A stretch of DNA of 64,000 bases from Macrostomum hystrix (taxonomy: Eukaryota; Platyhelminthes; Macrostomidae): assembly GCA_950097015.1 (NCBI GenBank), contig CATNEN010000003.1, positions 15,196,001-15,260,000 on the forward strand, in the 5' to 3' direction. The notes under the pieces were generated by a model. That model searched no databases and was not told where the DNA came from. It saw only the letters and a program-made list of their open reading frames with translations. Shown in pieces: positions 33,193 through 52,994 of the stretch (the stretch's first letter is position 1; each line of letters begins with the position of its first letter). Made by a program: the position numbers and the translations under genes.

Positions 33193-34799
33193 GACAGACA
33201 GAGACAGACAGGACAGACACTCAGGACAGACACTCAGGACAGACACTCAGGACAGACACTCAGGACAGACAGACACTCAGGACGGACACTAAGGACAGAC
33301 ACTCAGGACAGACAGACAATCAGGACAGACACTCAGGACAGTCACTTAGGACAGAGACTCAGGACAATCAGACACTCAGGACAGACAGACACTCAGGGCA
33401 GACAGACACTCAGGACAGACACTTCGGACAGACACTCAGGACAGACACTCAGGACAGAGACTCAGGACAATCAGACACTCAGGATGGACAGACACTCAGG
33501 ACAGACACTAAGGACAGACACTCAGGACAGACAGACAATCAGGACAGACACTCAGGACAGTCACTTAGGACAGACACTCAGGACAATCAGAAACTCAGGA
33601 CGGACAGACACTCAGGACAGACACTCAGGACGGACACTCAGGACAGACACTCAGGACGGACACTCAGGACAATCAGAAACTCAGGACAGAGACTCAGGAC
33701 AGACACTCAGGACAATCAGACACTCAGGACGGACAGACAGACACTCAGGACAGACACTCAGGACAGACAGACAGACACTCAGGACAGACACTCAGGACAG
33801 ACACTCAGGACAATCAGACACTCAGGACGGACAGACACTCAGGACAGACACTCAGGACAGACACTCAGGACATACAGACAATCAGGACAGACACTCAGGA
33901 CAGACACTCAGGACAGACACTCAGGACAGACAGACAGACACTCAGGACAGACACTCAGGACAGACACTCAGGACAGAGACTCAGGACAATCAGACACTCA
34001 GGATGGACAGACACTCAGGACAGACACTCAGGACAGACACTCAGGACAGACAGACAATCAGGACAGACACTCAGGACAGTCACTTAGGACAGACACTCAG
34101 GACAATCAGAAACTCAGGACGGACAGACACTCAGGACAGACACTCAGGACAGACACTCAGAACAGACACTCAGGACAGACACTCAGGACGGACACTCAGG
34201 ACAATCAGAAACTCAGGACAGAGACTCAGGACAGACACTCAGGATAATCAGACACTCAGGACGGACAGACAGACACTCAGGACAGACACTCAGGACAGAC
34301 AGACAGACACTCAGGACAGACACTCAGGACAGACACTCAGGACAATCAGACACTCAGGACGGACACTCAGGACAGACAGACAGACACTCAGGACAGACAC
34401 TAAGGACAGACACTCAGGACAGACACTCAGGACAGACAGACAGACACTCAGGACAGACACTAAGGACAGACACTCAGGACAGACAGACAGACACTCAGGA
34501 CAGACACTCAGGACAGACAGACAGACAATCAGGACGTTACTATTGATTGGACCAAAATACTAAACATACCAGGCCTGTGGATCGGTGTTTCAATCATCAC
34601 TCTGATGGAGGTTGGCGAGCTATTCGTGACTTTGGCTCACCTGGGGATCTGCCAGCTCCTTCAAGACCGATCCGATGCGGATAAAAAGCTAAAGAACAAT
34701 GATCACCTGGCTTTGGAGGTACCGTCGACTGCTTCAACAGGCGCGGGAGACATCGGCACCAATCGGCCATCTTGGCTTCATCGATTGTTTGGCATCTGA
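23886..34799 (+). CDS. DEG/ENaC-family sodium channel subunit, copy 2
   Basis: Seven exons: 23886-24261, 25140-25392, 26061-26221, 26611-26933, 27469-27648, 32468-32795, 34573-34799, one frame of 615 residues. TM1 is AWAFLVLLACGGFAWHL, followed by FPDVTVCP. The extracellular Cys-rich domain shares blocks with the minus-strand paralogue, such as NATYTWDYSRPGD and LALPADMLEVWPPCHQLPEE. TM2 starts GLWIGVSIITLMEVGELF with the G-V-S filter. The C-terminus is SWLHRLFGI. Exon phases equal those of the paralogue, except that QSTQ and GVSTDHC are separated here by a 4.8-kb phase-0 intron that the paralogue lacks. The tail is shorter. Introns 1, 2, 4 and 6 each hold a different minisatellite and intron 5 holds nested transposons. 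The stop is at 34797-34799. Complete and apparently functional. Confidence 0.92.
24312..24738 (+). repeat. 54-bp minisatellite in channel intron 1
   Basis: About seven copies of a 54-bp unit built from GATTCTAGGAATC half-units: GAAGATTCTAGGAATC appears twice per unit with GAAGATTCTATGAAAATCCT between. The core GATTC-TAG-GAATC is a perfect inverted repeat with 5-nt arms. The unit is a multiple of three, so a spurious Ile/Leu/Lys-rich ORF runs through it. Confidence 0.93.
25456..26022 (+). repeat. 62-bp minisatellite with a CRE-like core, channel intron 2
   Basis: Nine copies of an about 62-bp unit containing ATCTCGTCCCCCTCGACACT, GTACACTGGGCTGGTG and TGACGTCAATTCC. Eight copies have the perfect 8-bp palindrome TGACGTCA and one has TGACGTCG. 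It ends about 38 nt before the acceptor of exon 3. Confidence 0.93.
26290..26575 (-). mobile_element. MITE-D copy with both ends
   Basis: A reverse-oriented, complete-looking copy. The left terminus GATCACAGGATGGTATTTGA and the right terminus (read on minus) GACCACGGGGGATATTTCAA form imperfect inverted repeats. The interior shares GACGATGCCGATGTTTTGTG with the other copies. About 290 bp, no coding capacity. In channel intron 3. Confidence 0.65.
26921..27125 (+). repeat. 40-41-bp repeat duplicating an exon end and its splice donor
   Basis: Five copies with starts near 26921, 26961, 27001, 27042 and 27083. The first copy begins inside exon 4 (GCTGCCTGAGGAG, encoding LPEE) and runs over the GTGGGG donor. 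In the intronic copies the donor GT is kept only in the one at 27014-27015; the others read GC. A decayed sixth copy follows to about 27170. Confidence 0.9.
27655..27770 (+). repeat. SINE-B 3' fragment
   Basis: Carries GTTCAGTCCATGGACTAAAG and the adjoining blocks of the SINE-B tail. Located at the very start of channel intron 5. Confidence 0.5.
28019..29115 (-). mobile_element. THAP-domain DNA transposon, P-element-like, 1097 bp
   Basis: It has 112-bp terminal inverted repeats (28019-28130 and 29004-29115) with about four mismatches, starting CAGGGACAACTAAAACCC. An exact 8-bp target duplication GTTTTTGC lies at 28011-28018 and 29116-29123. The minus strand has a THAP-like start at 28917: MPRKCSAFPC (C-x4-C), then RIFAFPRDP, open to a consensus donor GTAAG after 28783. 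The C-x2-H half of the zinc module and any transposase catalytic domain were not found, so it is non-autonomous. THAP plus 8-bp duplication points to the P superfamily; hAT also makes 8-bp duplications. Confidence 0.78.
28783..28917 (-). pseudogene. THAP zinc-finger N-terminal exon
   Basis: Forty-five codons, M at 28917 to Gln at the donor. Cys5 and Cys10 with the conserved FAFPRDPQER segment match the first half of a THAP DNA-binding domain. Exons for the CxxH half were not recognised downstream on the minus strand, so it is listed as broken or partial. Confidence 0.6.
29260..30451 (-). mobile_element. nested 1192-bp element with long TIRs and an internally deleted transposase
   Basis: Inverted repeats of about 180 bp (29260-29440 and 30270-30451) begin CACAGATACTATAATAAC and contain two internal copies of a CAATTTCGGCA-type motif. 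The flanks GTGAGAAC at 29252-29259 and 30452-30459 are exact 8-bp direct repeats, and the empty site reads GTGAGAACCATATTG in the outer element's other arm. It carries transposase remnants 29666-30113. Confidence 0.75.
29666..30113 (-). pseudogene. IS630/Tc1-type transposase, internal deletion
   Basis: The N-terminal helix-turn-helix part starts at ATG 30113 (EHRQYATISRDKR, then DISRMLGVKRSTVYSICHA). Near 29960 the frame changes and the C-terminal catalytic part follows: VILLDGARFHQG with the second Asp, then PPYSPFLNPVE with the final Glu, 33 residues between them by my count. The middle part with the first catalytic Asp is missing. It resembles the transposase at 30597-31689. Confidence 0.75.
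30597..31689 (-). pseudogene. IS630/Tc1-type transposase with frameshifts and one stop
   Basis: Starts at ATG 31689 (MANQLRLTSNEDREHLV). Frameshifts occur around 31590 and 31480, with one in-frame TGA at about 31035. Motifs are VFIDETGYNLW (first Asp) near 31195, LIFDGPNFHQG (second Asp) and LPAYSPFLNPVELAH (Glu, 33 residues after the second Asp by my count). The C-terminus resembles the nested relative. Near-complete but inactive. It belongs to the outer element 28005-31872. Confidence 0.8.
32812..34537 (+). repeat. 13-bp minisatellite, about 1.7 kb, channel intron 6
   Basis: More than 120 copies of a 13-bp unit ACTCAGGACAGAC, broken up by GACA tetranucleotide runs (pure CAGA/GACA tract near 33128-33210). 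It starts 16 nt after the donor of exon 6 and ends about 35 nt before the acceptor of the TM2 exon. The long Asp-Arg-His-Ser-Gly-Gln-Thr ORFs through it are artefacts of the repeat. Confidence 0.95.
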
Positions 34800-34924
34800 A
34801 CTAACAAATAAGCGATGCAAAAATTGCACAGAAGTTGACTACGCAATCCGAAAGGAAGACGATTTGACAAAGCACGACATTTCAATTCCAGTTTCCACAT
34901 TTTACAGTAAAACACCACGCTTTT

Positions 34925-35310
34925 TCCACATGGGGACCACGGGGTATTTCAAATAGCCACTGCCTACTTGACGATGACTCCCAAACTGAATGACCGATTT
35001 TCGTGTGAAAGTCCACCATATGGATTAACATTTTCCGCCCTTTACGATGAACTCACTTTCAAAGCCGTCCGAGGCCAGCATCGTCGAGATATCCAGCGAT
35101 TCTTGAAGACCCTGGTGATAAAGACGAATAACATTGCCCTGTTCAAATTTCTACTTGCAGAAAATTTGTTGCTTTTTGCCACCGGACACCTCGACAAGCA
35201 TCGTTGAATATCTAGACGATGCCGATGTTTTGTGATTGTGGAAGTTGTTTTATCTGATAGAAAAGTTTAGGTTGAATATGGCTGAATGTGTTTGGACATT
35301 GAAAATGGAA
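34925..35310 (+). mobile_element. MITE-D copy
   Basis: Left end GACCACGGGGTATTTCAAAT, interior GACGATGCCGATGTTTTGTG and GGAAGTTGTTTTATCTGATA as in the other copies. It is longer in the middle than the copy at 26290. Lies just 3' of the plus-strand channel gene. Confidence 0.65.
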
Positions 35311-36750
35311 AAATGTTGGTTTCTTCTGCTAATTATTGAATCTTTTTAAACGAGATTTTACTCGCTCCTTTTTTTATTTTAATCCTTTTATTTACACCAC
35401 TTAAATGTCTATCCATGTTTAAGACTAATCTACTAAAGTATCCCCTAAATGGGAAAAAAAATTTACTTTGCAATAAAAATGAAGGCACAAAAGTACTTTA
35501 GAATAAAATGTACTTTTAAACAGTTAAAACTGCATCGCATTCACAATGCCTCTTTTCCAGCTAGGCGAATCAATAAAAAGGCTGCTTGTCTAGTGTGAGT
35601 TTACTCCATTCATCGAGTCGATAATTCTGACAACTCTAGCAGAGGGTTTGGCGTGTCAGACTGAAGGAGACAGATATGGGAAAGATAGTGGGGGGAGGTT
35701 GGTATTGGGAGAAATTTGTGTACTCACTCTGGGATCGTAACCCCAATGGTGTCACCTATTCGGCTCATGCTAAATGTTATATAGAAACTTATCTGGCTCT
35801 AGTGACACGATGGGAGACATTTGGACCGGGTCGAAAGTAATCCCATGTGAAGCTTTGGGGTATTAATGGATTAATATTGGGATTAATCTTTTGTGATACA
35901 CTATAATCGTACTTACTCGTTTGGTTGAGTATTGTTTTCCAATTGTTTTGCCGGGATAAGAGCTATTGCGCGGCGCATCTGAAGGCTGCGTACAGCTGTT
36001 CAGTCCACGGACTGGGGGGACGCCACACCCGCCCTCAGCTAATTCTTTTGTGTACCCTGCCTACTCAAAGTCCGTATTACAAAAGCCCTTGAGAAATCTT
36101 GTGTATTTGTCTGCTCGCACCTAGCAACGTATTGTTGCACTTTAGTAATTAAAATGAGTCGGTAAAAAAGCAGTTTTTTGTGAGCATTCTTCTCAAGAAA
36201 ATTCTCTGATTGCATTACAGAAGCACTCCATCATTGTATCGGAGAAAGGGGAGCGTTCTACATTCTATACAAGCCATTTCATACATTGATAGGCTTGAAG
36301 ACAACAATATCTTGACTGCTAGCACACTATTAGTTATTGGAGGGCCTAGGAGAGAATTAAGAAGAGAATAGGGATCTTGGGATGGCGATTATCGGGTTGA
36401 GAATCGTCTCAAAGCCCCCCAGCCGAGGGTTGGCTTCAGGCCAATAGGGGCGTAGCGAGAGAGAGAGAGGATGTCACATGTGCCTTGTGCTGATGAATAA
36501 TGAATATTTCAGGCTTCTCGGCAGAACCTTAATTCCCTGAGAGTCTGCCATCCGCTTACTCAGTGTTCTTAGTCTTCTTCTTTTTTTGTCTTCTTTAAAA
36601 TCGAAAATTGTCATTTTCGGTCGACACACTCGCTGAAGGATAAAATAGTTATTTTTTTATGAAGCTGAGACTAGCTACGAGCATAGTAACCAGTAAGACC
36701 AACATGATGAAGATTCTGTTATAGAGGAAGACTAGGACTGAACGACTTCA
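35311..36750. other. intergenic, no gene seen
   Basis: AT-rich, with no ORF of note. Contains a reverse SINE-B fragment at 35950-36040 (listed) and an (AG)n stretch at 36457-36470. A TATA-like GGATAAAATAG sits at 36637-36647, about 110 nt before the next start codon. Confidence 0.5.
35950..36040 (-). repeat. SINE-B 3' fragment
   Basis: Reverse complement of the SINE-B tail at 19200-19280: GAGCTATTGCGCGGCGCATC, then GAAGGCTGCGTACAGCTGTT, then CAGTCCACGGACTGGGGG. The tRNA-like head is absent. Confidence 0.7.
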
Positions 36751-36755
36751 ACGAG

Positions 36756-37421
36756 ATGTCAATCATTTTGGAGCCATCGCCAAACGCAGGCCGGAGCGCA
36801 GGACGTTCAGCGACGACTATAGAGCAGCAGCAGCAGCAGCAGCTACCACCGCAACGGTATCGCCAAAACCAGCTGCATCGGAGTCATCGAAGCGGTCTGG
36901 ATCGTTTCCCAGCCGGGGATCAGATGCGGGACCGGGCCAAACTGGTAGCCTGCGCTGCCATTCTCCTGTTGCACGGCGGCGCCCTCACCGCACTGGATGT
37001 CATCATGCTCCGCAGGCGCTGCTCCGGCCTCCTAGGAGCCGCTTTTGCTGTACTAGCTGCGACATTGGCGACCCTGTTGTCGAGCCTGCTGCTAGCGCTG
37101 CAGCCGCCGCATTATCATCATCGGGAGGAGTCGGCTGTTGCCGAAGAGGACGGAGGCGGCACTGGCGGCGGAGGAGGCGGCGGCGGCAGCAGCGGCGGCG
37201 GATTCAGCAGGCGAGGCGTCCTCTGCGTTGGCGCCATGTGGACAGCCAGCCTAGCAGCCGACGTCTGCTGGTTGTGTCTGACCTTGGCCAAGTTGGGCGC
37301 CGAGTGCCTGGGCACCGCGATGATCGGCGCCACCGCTGTTGGCCTAGTCGCTTGTCCGGCCAGCCTCGTGGCGTTCGTCATCCTGTTCGGCTGGTTCAAC
37401 AGCAAAACTGGCGATGGATGA
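36756..37421 (+). CDS. single-exon four-TM membrane protein, unknown family
   Basis: 221 residues from ATG 36756 to TGA 37419-37421, no introns. The N-terminal 65 residues are polar with a short poly-Gln run. Four hydrophobic segments follow: LVACAAILLLHGGALTALDV, a LLGAAFAVLAATLATLL stretch, GVLCVGAMWTASLAADVCWL, and a final LVACPASLVAFVILFGW. A loop between TM2 and TM3 is acidic, then poly-Gly/Ser. GC content far above the flanks supports coding. No family recognised; tetraspan topology is inferred from hydrophobicity only. The Gln and Gly tracts may be simple-sequence expansions. Confidence 0.65.
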   Translation: MSIILEPSPNAGRSAGRSATTIEQQQQQQLPPQRYRQNQLHRSHRSGLDRFPAGDQMRDRAKLVACAAILLLHGGALTALDVIMLRRRCSGLLGAAFAVLAATLATLLSSLLLALQPPHYHHREESAVAEEDGGGTGGGGGGGGSSGGGFSRRGVLCVGAMWTASLAADVCWLCLTLAKLGAECLGTAMIGATAVGLVACPASLVAFVILFGWFNSKTGDG

Positions 37422-37499
37422 TGCTCGATTCGGGTCTGGTAGGGTTCATTGTGAGGATCACTGGAAGGGATCTAGAAGACTATGAAACGCAGGATGAGG

Positions 37500-37712
37500 T
37501 CACAGAAGGTTCAAAGTACAGAAGGTTCAGGACACAAAAAGGTTCAGGGCATAGAAGGTTTAAGACACGAAAAAAAGGTTCAGGGTACAAATGGTTCAGG
37601 AATATAAAAGGTTCAGGCTAGGAGACAAAAGGTTCAGGGTACAAATGGTTCAGGAATATAAAAGGTTCAGGCTAGGAGACAAAAGGTTCAGGACACGAAA
37701 GGTTTAGGACAC
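37500..37712 (+). repeat. GGTTCAG-rich minisatellite
   Basis: A heptamer GGTTCAG recurs every 16-27 nt. One 51-nt segment (AGACAAAAGGTTCAGGGTAC onward) is duplicated head to tail at 37622-37680. It immediately follows the four-TM gene and overlaps its likely 3' UTR. Confidence 0.75.
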
Positions 37713-38935
37713 GTGGAGTTGTGTTAATATGAACATATGTAAATTATATAATAATAGTCGGTAGTGGTTAGATCAATAGTGTTTCTCATACTTCTTTCAA
37801 ACCATGCAATGTTTTACTCTCTAAGCCAGTTAATCAACTGAGTTGTTCTAAAAGGCAAACACGGCCCCCATTCCATGCTCTTATGGCTCAAATTTAAATT
37901 TTTAATTTAACAAATATTGAACATAGCAACGAAAGGAAATGTAAAGCTATAGTTTCCCTTCTCGATGTCAGTCTCCTCAATGCGAAAGCAAAACTGTAAA
38001 ATTTGAATTCTCTGACACTCAACATAGGCTTCCTGACGACGAAAAAGGCATTCTCATTATTTGTGCTCGATCAGAGCAAGCGAGTGTCGAGTAGCAGTCT
38101 ATTGTCCATACATCGGTAAAAAACATAATTAATAGTTTTGGCACACTAACCCTGTGCCTGCAGTATATAATTGTGTAAAAACGCGGATAGAATAACTCGT
38201 ATCTTCGAAGGCACTCTAATTTGGGAAAGCATACAGAGCACAATTGTGCAGTATTTTTATGCTGACATTTATATTATTATTTTATATATCATTTGCTTCT
38301 GCTCAATATCCGTTCAAAATTTACTCACCCGTGCTATATGATGCGTGCAATTGTCATTAGTCAATTTAGATTTATTATAATGCAACTCAAATTAAAAATA
38401 TTTAATTGCGTATTTTTACCATGCGAGTAAAATCAATGAATCGTTAATAAATAGCTTTTTTAACAACAAAAAACGAAACAAATAAAAATGCACACTTTGA
38501 CAAATGATATTTTTGTACGGCTCTGCTTATCAACAGTCAAAACTCAATAGTTAATGTACGCTGGTATAAGGTATCATATTGTCAATAGCTTAGTCGTAAT
38601 TATCATTTCGCTATCCATTATAGTCACGTTGTCATTTCATACTTATAACTTAAGATGTATCTTGCAATAATTCGGCAGTTAAATAATCGCATTCGTATAT
38701 TATTTTTTAAAGGATAAAAACACCCATACCACGCTAAAGAAAGAATATTTATTTATTACAAAAATGCACTGTTCTATAGAGTGCACTTATACATATAAAT
38801 AAATCAACATATGTGTTGATTACCATATTAACTAACATATATGTGACATTTGTTTCATGGGACTTTTTTTCTTGCAGAGAAAAGTTTTTTACACATAAAT
38901 CCCAGGTAACAATACTGTAACATCAGTCCCAATCC
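37713..38935. other. AT-rich intergenic DNA
   Basis: No ORF, repeat family or RNA gene could be supported here. Confidence 0.4.
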
Positions 38936-39278
38936 TGTTAGACAGGAGTGAATCCTGTTAGACAGGAGTGAATCCTGTTAGACAGGAGTGAATCCTGTTA
39001 GACAGAAATGAATCCTGTTAGACGAGAGTGAATTCAGTTAGACAGAAGTGAATCCCGTTAGACAGGAGTGAATCCTGTTAGACAGAAGTGAATCCCGTTA
39101 GACAAGAGTGCATGAATCCCGTTAGACAGCAGTGAATCCTGTTAGACAGGAGTGAATCCTGTTAGACAGTAGTGAATCCTGTTAGACAGGAGTAAATCCT
39201 GTTAGACAGGAGTGAATCCCGTTAGACAGGAGTTAATCCTGTTAGACAGGAGTTAATCCTGTTAGACAGGAGAGAATA
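38936..39278 (+). repeat. 20-bp satellite, array 1
   Basis: About 17 copies of a 20-bp unit AATCCTGTTAGACAGGAGTG. Each good unit contains the perfect inverted repeat CCTGT-TAG-ACAGG. Same family as 39752-40155. Confidence 0.94.
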
Positions 39279-39751
39279 GAGGCTTGAAAATGAAATTTAT
39301 TTAATTAAATAAAATAATTTTTTGTTTCGTTAAATTTTAGCTACAACTTTAAATACAACTTTTTAAAGATGAAGTGCACTTTCATCTTCGCATTGCCTTT
39401 CGCATTGCACTTTAAGAAATCAGACTAATATTTCAGAAACAAGGGCATTGTCGAAATGAAATATTTATAAGTAATACATGGTCAAAATCTTTGAAAAAGG
39501 TAGTAAATAATTAATTACGTCCGTCTGGGCAACTGGGTCATTTTGGCAGTAAAATTCAAGTCCATTTAAGCATTACGAGTACAAGTACAAGCGACAGTGA
39601 AAACTATCTGAAATTTATGAGCAGCTCGTTTTAACAAGTTAATTTACTAAATGCCAGCTTAACTTGATCAATGATATCTTGTGTGTTCTTGTGCAATCTA
39701 TTTGTTAAAATCGAGACAAATTACGAGTGCGAGGTTTGTAAACTAACTGTT

Positions 39752-40155
39752 AAACAGTAGTGAATCCTGTTAGACAGTAGTGAATCCTGTTAGACAGTAG
39801 TGAATCCTGTTAGACAGTAGTGAATCCTGTTAGACAGTAGTGAATCCTGTTAGACAGTAGTGAATCCTGTTAGACAGTAGTGAATCCTGTTAGACAGTAG
39901 TGAATCCTGTTAGACAGTAGTGAATCCTGTTAGACAGTAGTGAATCCTGTTAGACAGGACAGCATCCTGTTAGACGGGACAGCATCCTGTTAGACAGTAC
40001 TGAATCCTGTTAGACAGTAACGAATCCTGTTAGACAGTACTGATTCCTGTTAAACAGGACTGCATCTTGTTAGACAGTACTGCATCCTGTTTGATAGTAC
40101 TGAATCCTGTTAGACAGGACAGCATCCTGTTAGACAGGACTGCATCTTGTTAGGG
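39752..40155 (+). repeat. 20-bp satellite, array 2
   Basis: About 20 copies of AATCCTGTTAGACAGTAGTG and variants. It is separated from array 1 by 470 bp of unrelated AT-rich sequence. The central copies are nearly identical and edge copies are diverged, the usual pattern of satellite homogenisation. Confidence 0.94.
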
Positions 40156-40514
40156 ATGTAATGAAATGACTTGAGTGGTTATAAGACACTGAGATTCCTT
40201 TAAACTGTTACATATAAAAACGTTTAACAATACGGTTCATAGTATTAGCCAGAACTAGTGAATTATGTATTGTGTATTTAATCCTACAACAAATTTTACA
40301 TGAAACACTGTATCATGCTAAAAGACAAGCGAACAGCAATAAGCTTGATGCTTTGTGTGAGGTTACACTTGTTGAAATAAAAAAAATTAAAAAAATTATC
40401 TTAAAACGCGAAAATAAAAGAGCAAGCGAATAAAAGTACAAACAAGAGAGTTAAAACAAGCAAAAATTAGCTGTATCCATTTATCGTATGATAACTCGGC
40501 CATGTTTTTATGGG

Positions 40515-41045
40515 TCATACAAGTCATGAGTCATCACACTTACTGAAGTAAGTCATAAGTTAACGACTTACTGAGTTGAGTCATGCGTCATCAAACCTAC
40601 TGAGATGAGTCATGGGTCATCGAACCTACTGAGATGAGTCATGGGTCATCGAACCTACTGAGATGAGTCATGGGTCATCGAACCTACTGAGATGAGTCAT
40701 GGGTCATCAAACCTACTGAGATGAGTCATGGGTCATCAAACCTACTGAAATGAGTCATGGGTCATCGAACCTACTGAGATGAGTCATGCGTCATCAAACC
40801 TACTGAGATGAGTCATGCGTCATCGAACCTACTGAGATGAGTCATGGGTCATCAAACCTATTGAGATGAGTCATGAGTCATCGAACCTACTGAGATGAGT
40901 CATGGGTCATCAAACCTATTGAGATGAGTCATGAGTCATCGAACCTACTGAGATGAGTCATGAGTCATCGAACCTACTGAGTTGAGTCATGAGTCATCGA
41001 ACCTAATGAGATGGGTCATGAGTCATGAGTCATCAACTGAAACGA
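40515..41045 (+). repeat. 29-bp minisatellite with TGAGTCA core
   Basis: About 17 copies of a 29-bp unit GATGAGTCATGGGTCATCGA plus ACCTACTGA. Nearly every copy has TGAGTCA, the consensus AP-1/TRE heptamer. It lies between the four-TM gene and the 3' end of Pcyt2. Confidence 0.93.
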
Positions 41046-41192
41046 GTCATCGCCTGTACGTAAAATGAGCCATGAGTCATGATGCACAGCTAGACTCGTG
41101 GAAGCTCAATAGAAGCTCTAATTGTAATTTTGTAATTAAAAGACTATAAACAGAAGAACTACCAACGAGGGATTTCCCCATGACAATTTTTT

Positions 41193-41735
41193 TGCTGCAC
41201 CCGAACGGAGCAACGCAAGCACACGAAACTCAAGAACACGGACCTAATTTTTGTTGCGCATCTTCTGAAACAAGAATCAAGTCGCCAGCTCTTCAGACCG
41301 TCGAGATATTCAATGTTTCTGGCCGAAGGTCAGATTTTTCTCATAAGCGCTAGTGTATTTCATACGCCCCTATACACGAATTGGCACTGCGCCTCAGTGC
41401 GGCCTTGGCAGGCCTTCAAAATTTATCATCATGTCACCCGAATGTGCCTGCATCATCTCCGTCTTCGGTGGTCACCTACCTTTATCTAGACGGACTGCTG
41501 GACCTTCAAGGGCTACAACAGGTGGAACTAGGCCACTCTGGACACCCTGACGCGAATTTCTCCAATTTCACAGATCAATCCTAAATATTAGGCGCAGCTC
41601 AACCACAGGACACCATCGCCTAGTCTGTCAACCAACGAGTCACCACCCAACGCTGTTAAAAAATTTTTCGGGGGGGAGAATTCTGCCCCCTTGTTATAAC
41701 AAAGAGCGGCAAAATGGCTTGGTAGTCCTACTGTT
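41193..41735 (+). repeat. dispersed 0.54-kb repeat, copy 2
   Basis: Second copy of the repeat at 16234-16768, same orientation. Near its 3' end is a purine tract CGGGGGGGAGA followed by TTGTTATAAC, an arrangement resembling a polypurine tract and LTR start, but this segment is absent from copy 1. Confidence 0.7.
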
Positions 41736-41877
41736 GCGCATTAACCAAAGTATAAAAAAAACATTTGTTTGACAAATAACATCTACAAATATAATTAAGG
41801 AGTAAAAATATAATTCAGAAAAAATTCAGAACCGAACACCACCAAGTTAGTAGCAATTACTCATTTGGAAGCAGTTT

Positions 41878-52817
<10,940 letters not shown>

Positions 52818-52994
52818 AGTTATTTACTGTTTCAACTGTACCACATTGAGAACTGTGATGAAGGGTTAGATTTTGACGATTATGTTAGAGTATTTCGTCG
52901 AAAATACGGTATTTAAATTTACTATATCTTAATACGCAATAAGAAAACACTGTATAAACGCAGTTATATATGAATGAGAGCCTCTATTCGTTTA

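Noticed and set aside
32531-34563. Long plus-strand ORFs rich in Gln-Asp-Arg-His-Ser-Gly-Thr
   Set aside because: They run through the 13-bp GACAGACACTCAG array. A unit of 13 cycles frames every 39 nt and has no stop, so openness is automatic. The first 88 codons are the real channel exon 32468-32795.
36457-36475. Short AG-repeat near 36460 as a GAGA regulatory element
   Set aside because: Only about eight dinucleotides, with no nearby conserved context. Simple sequence is the simpler reading.
38936-40155. CRISPR-like array
   Set aside because: Units are contiguous 20-mers with no unique spacers, in an animal genome. This is a satellite.
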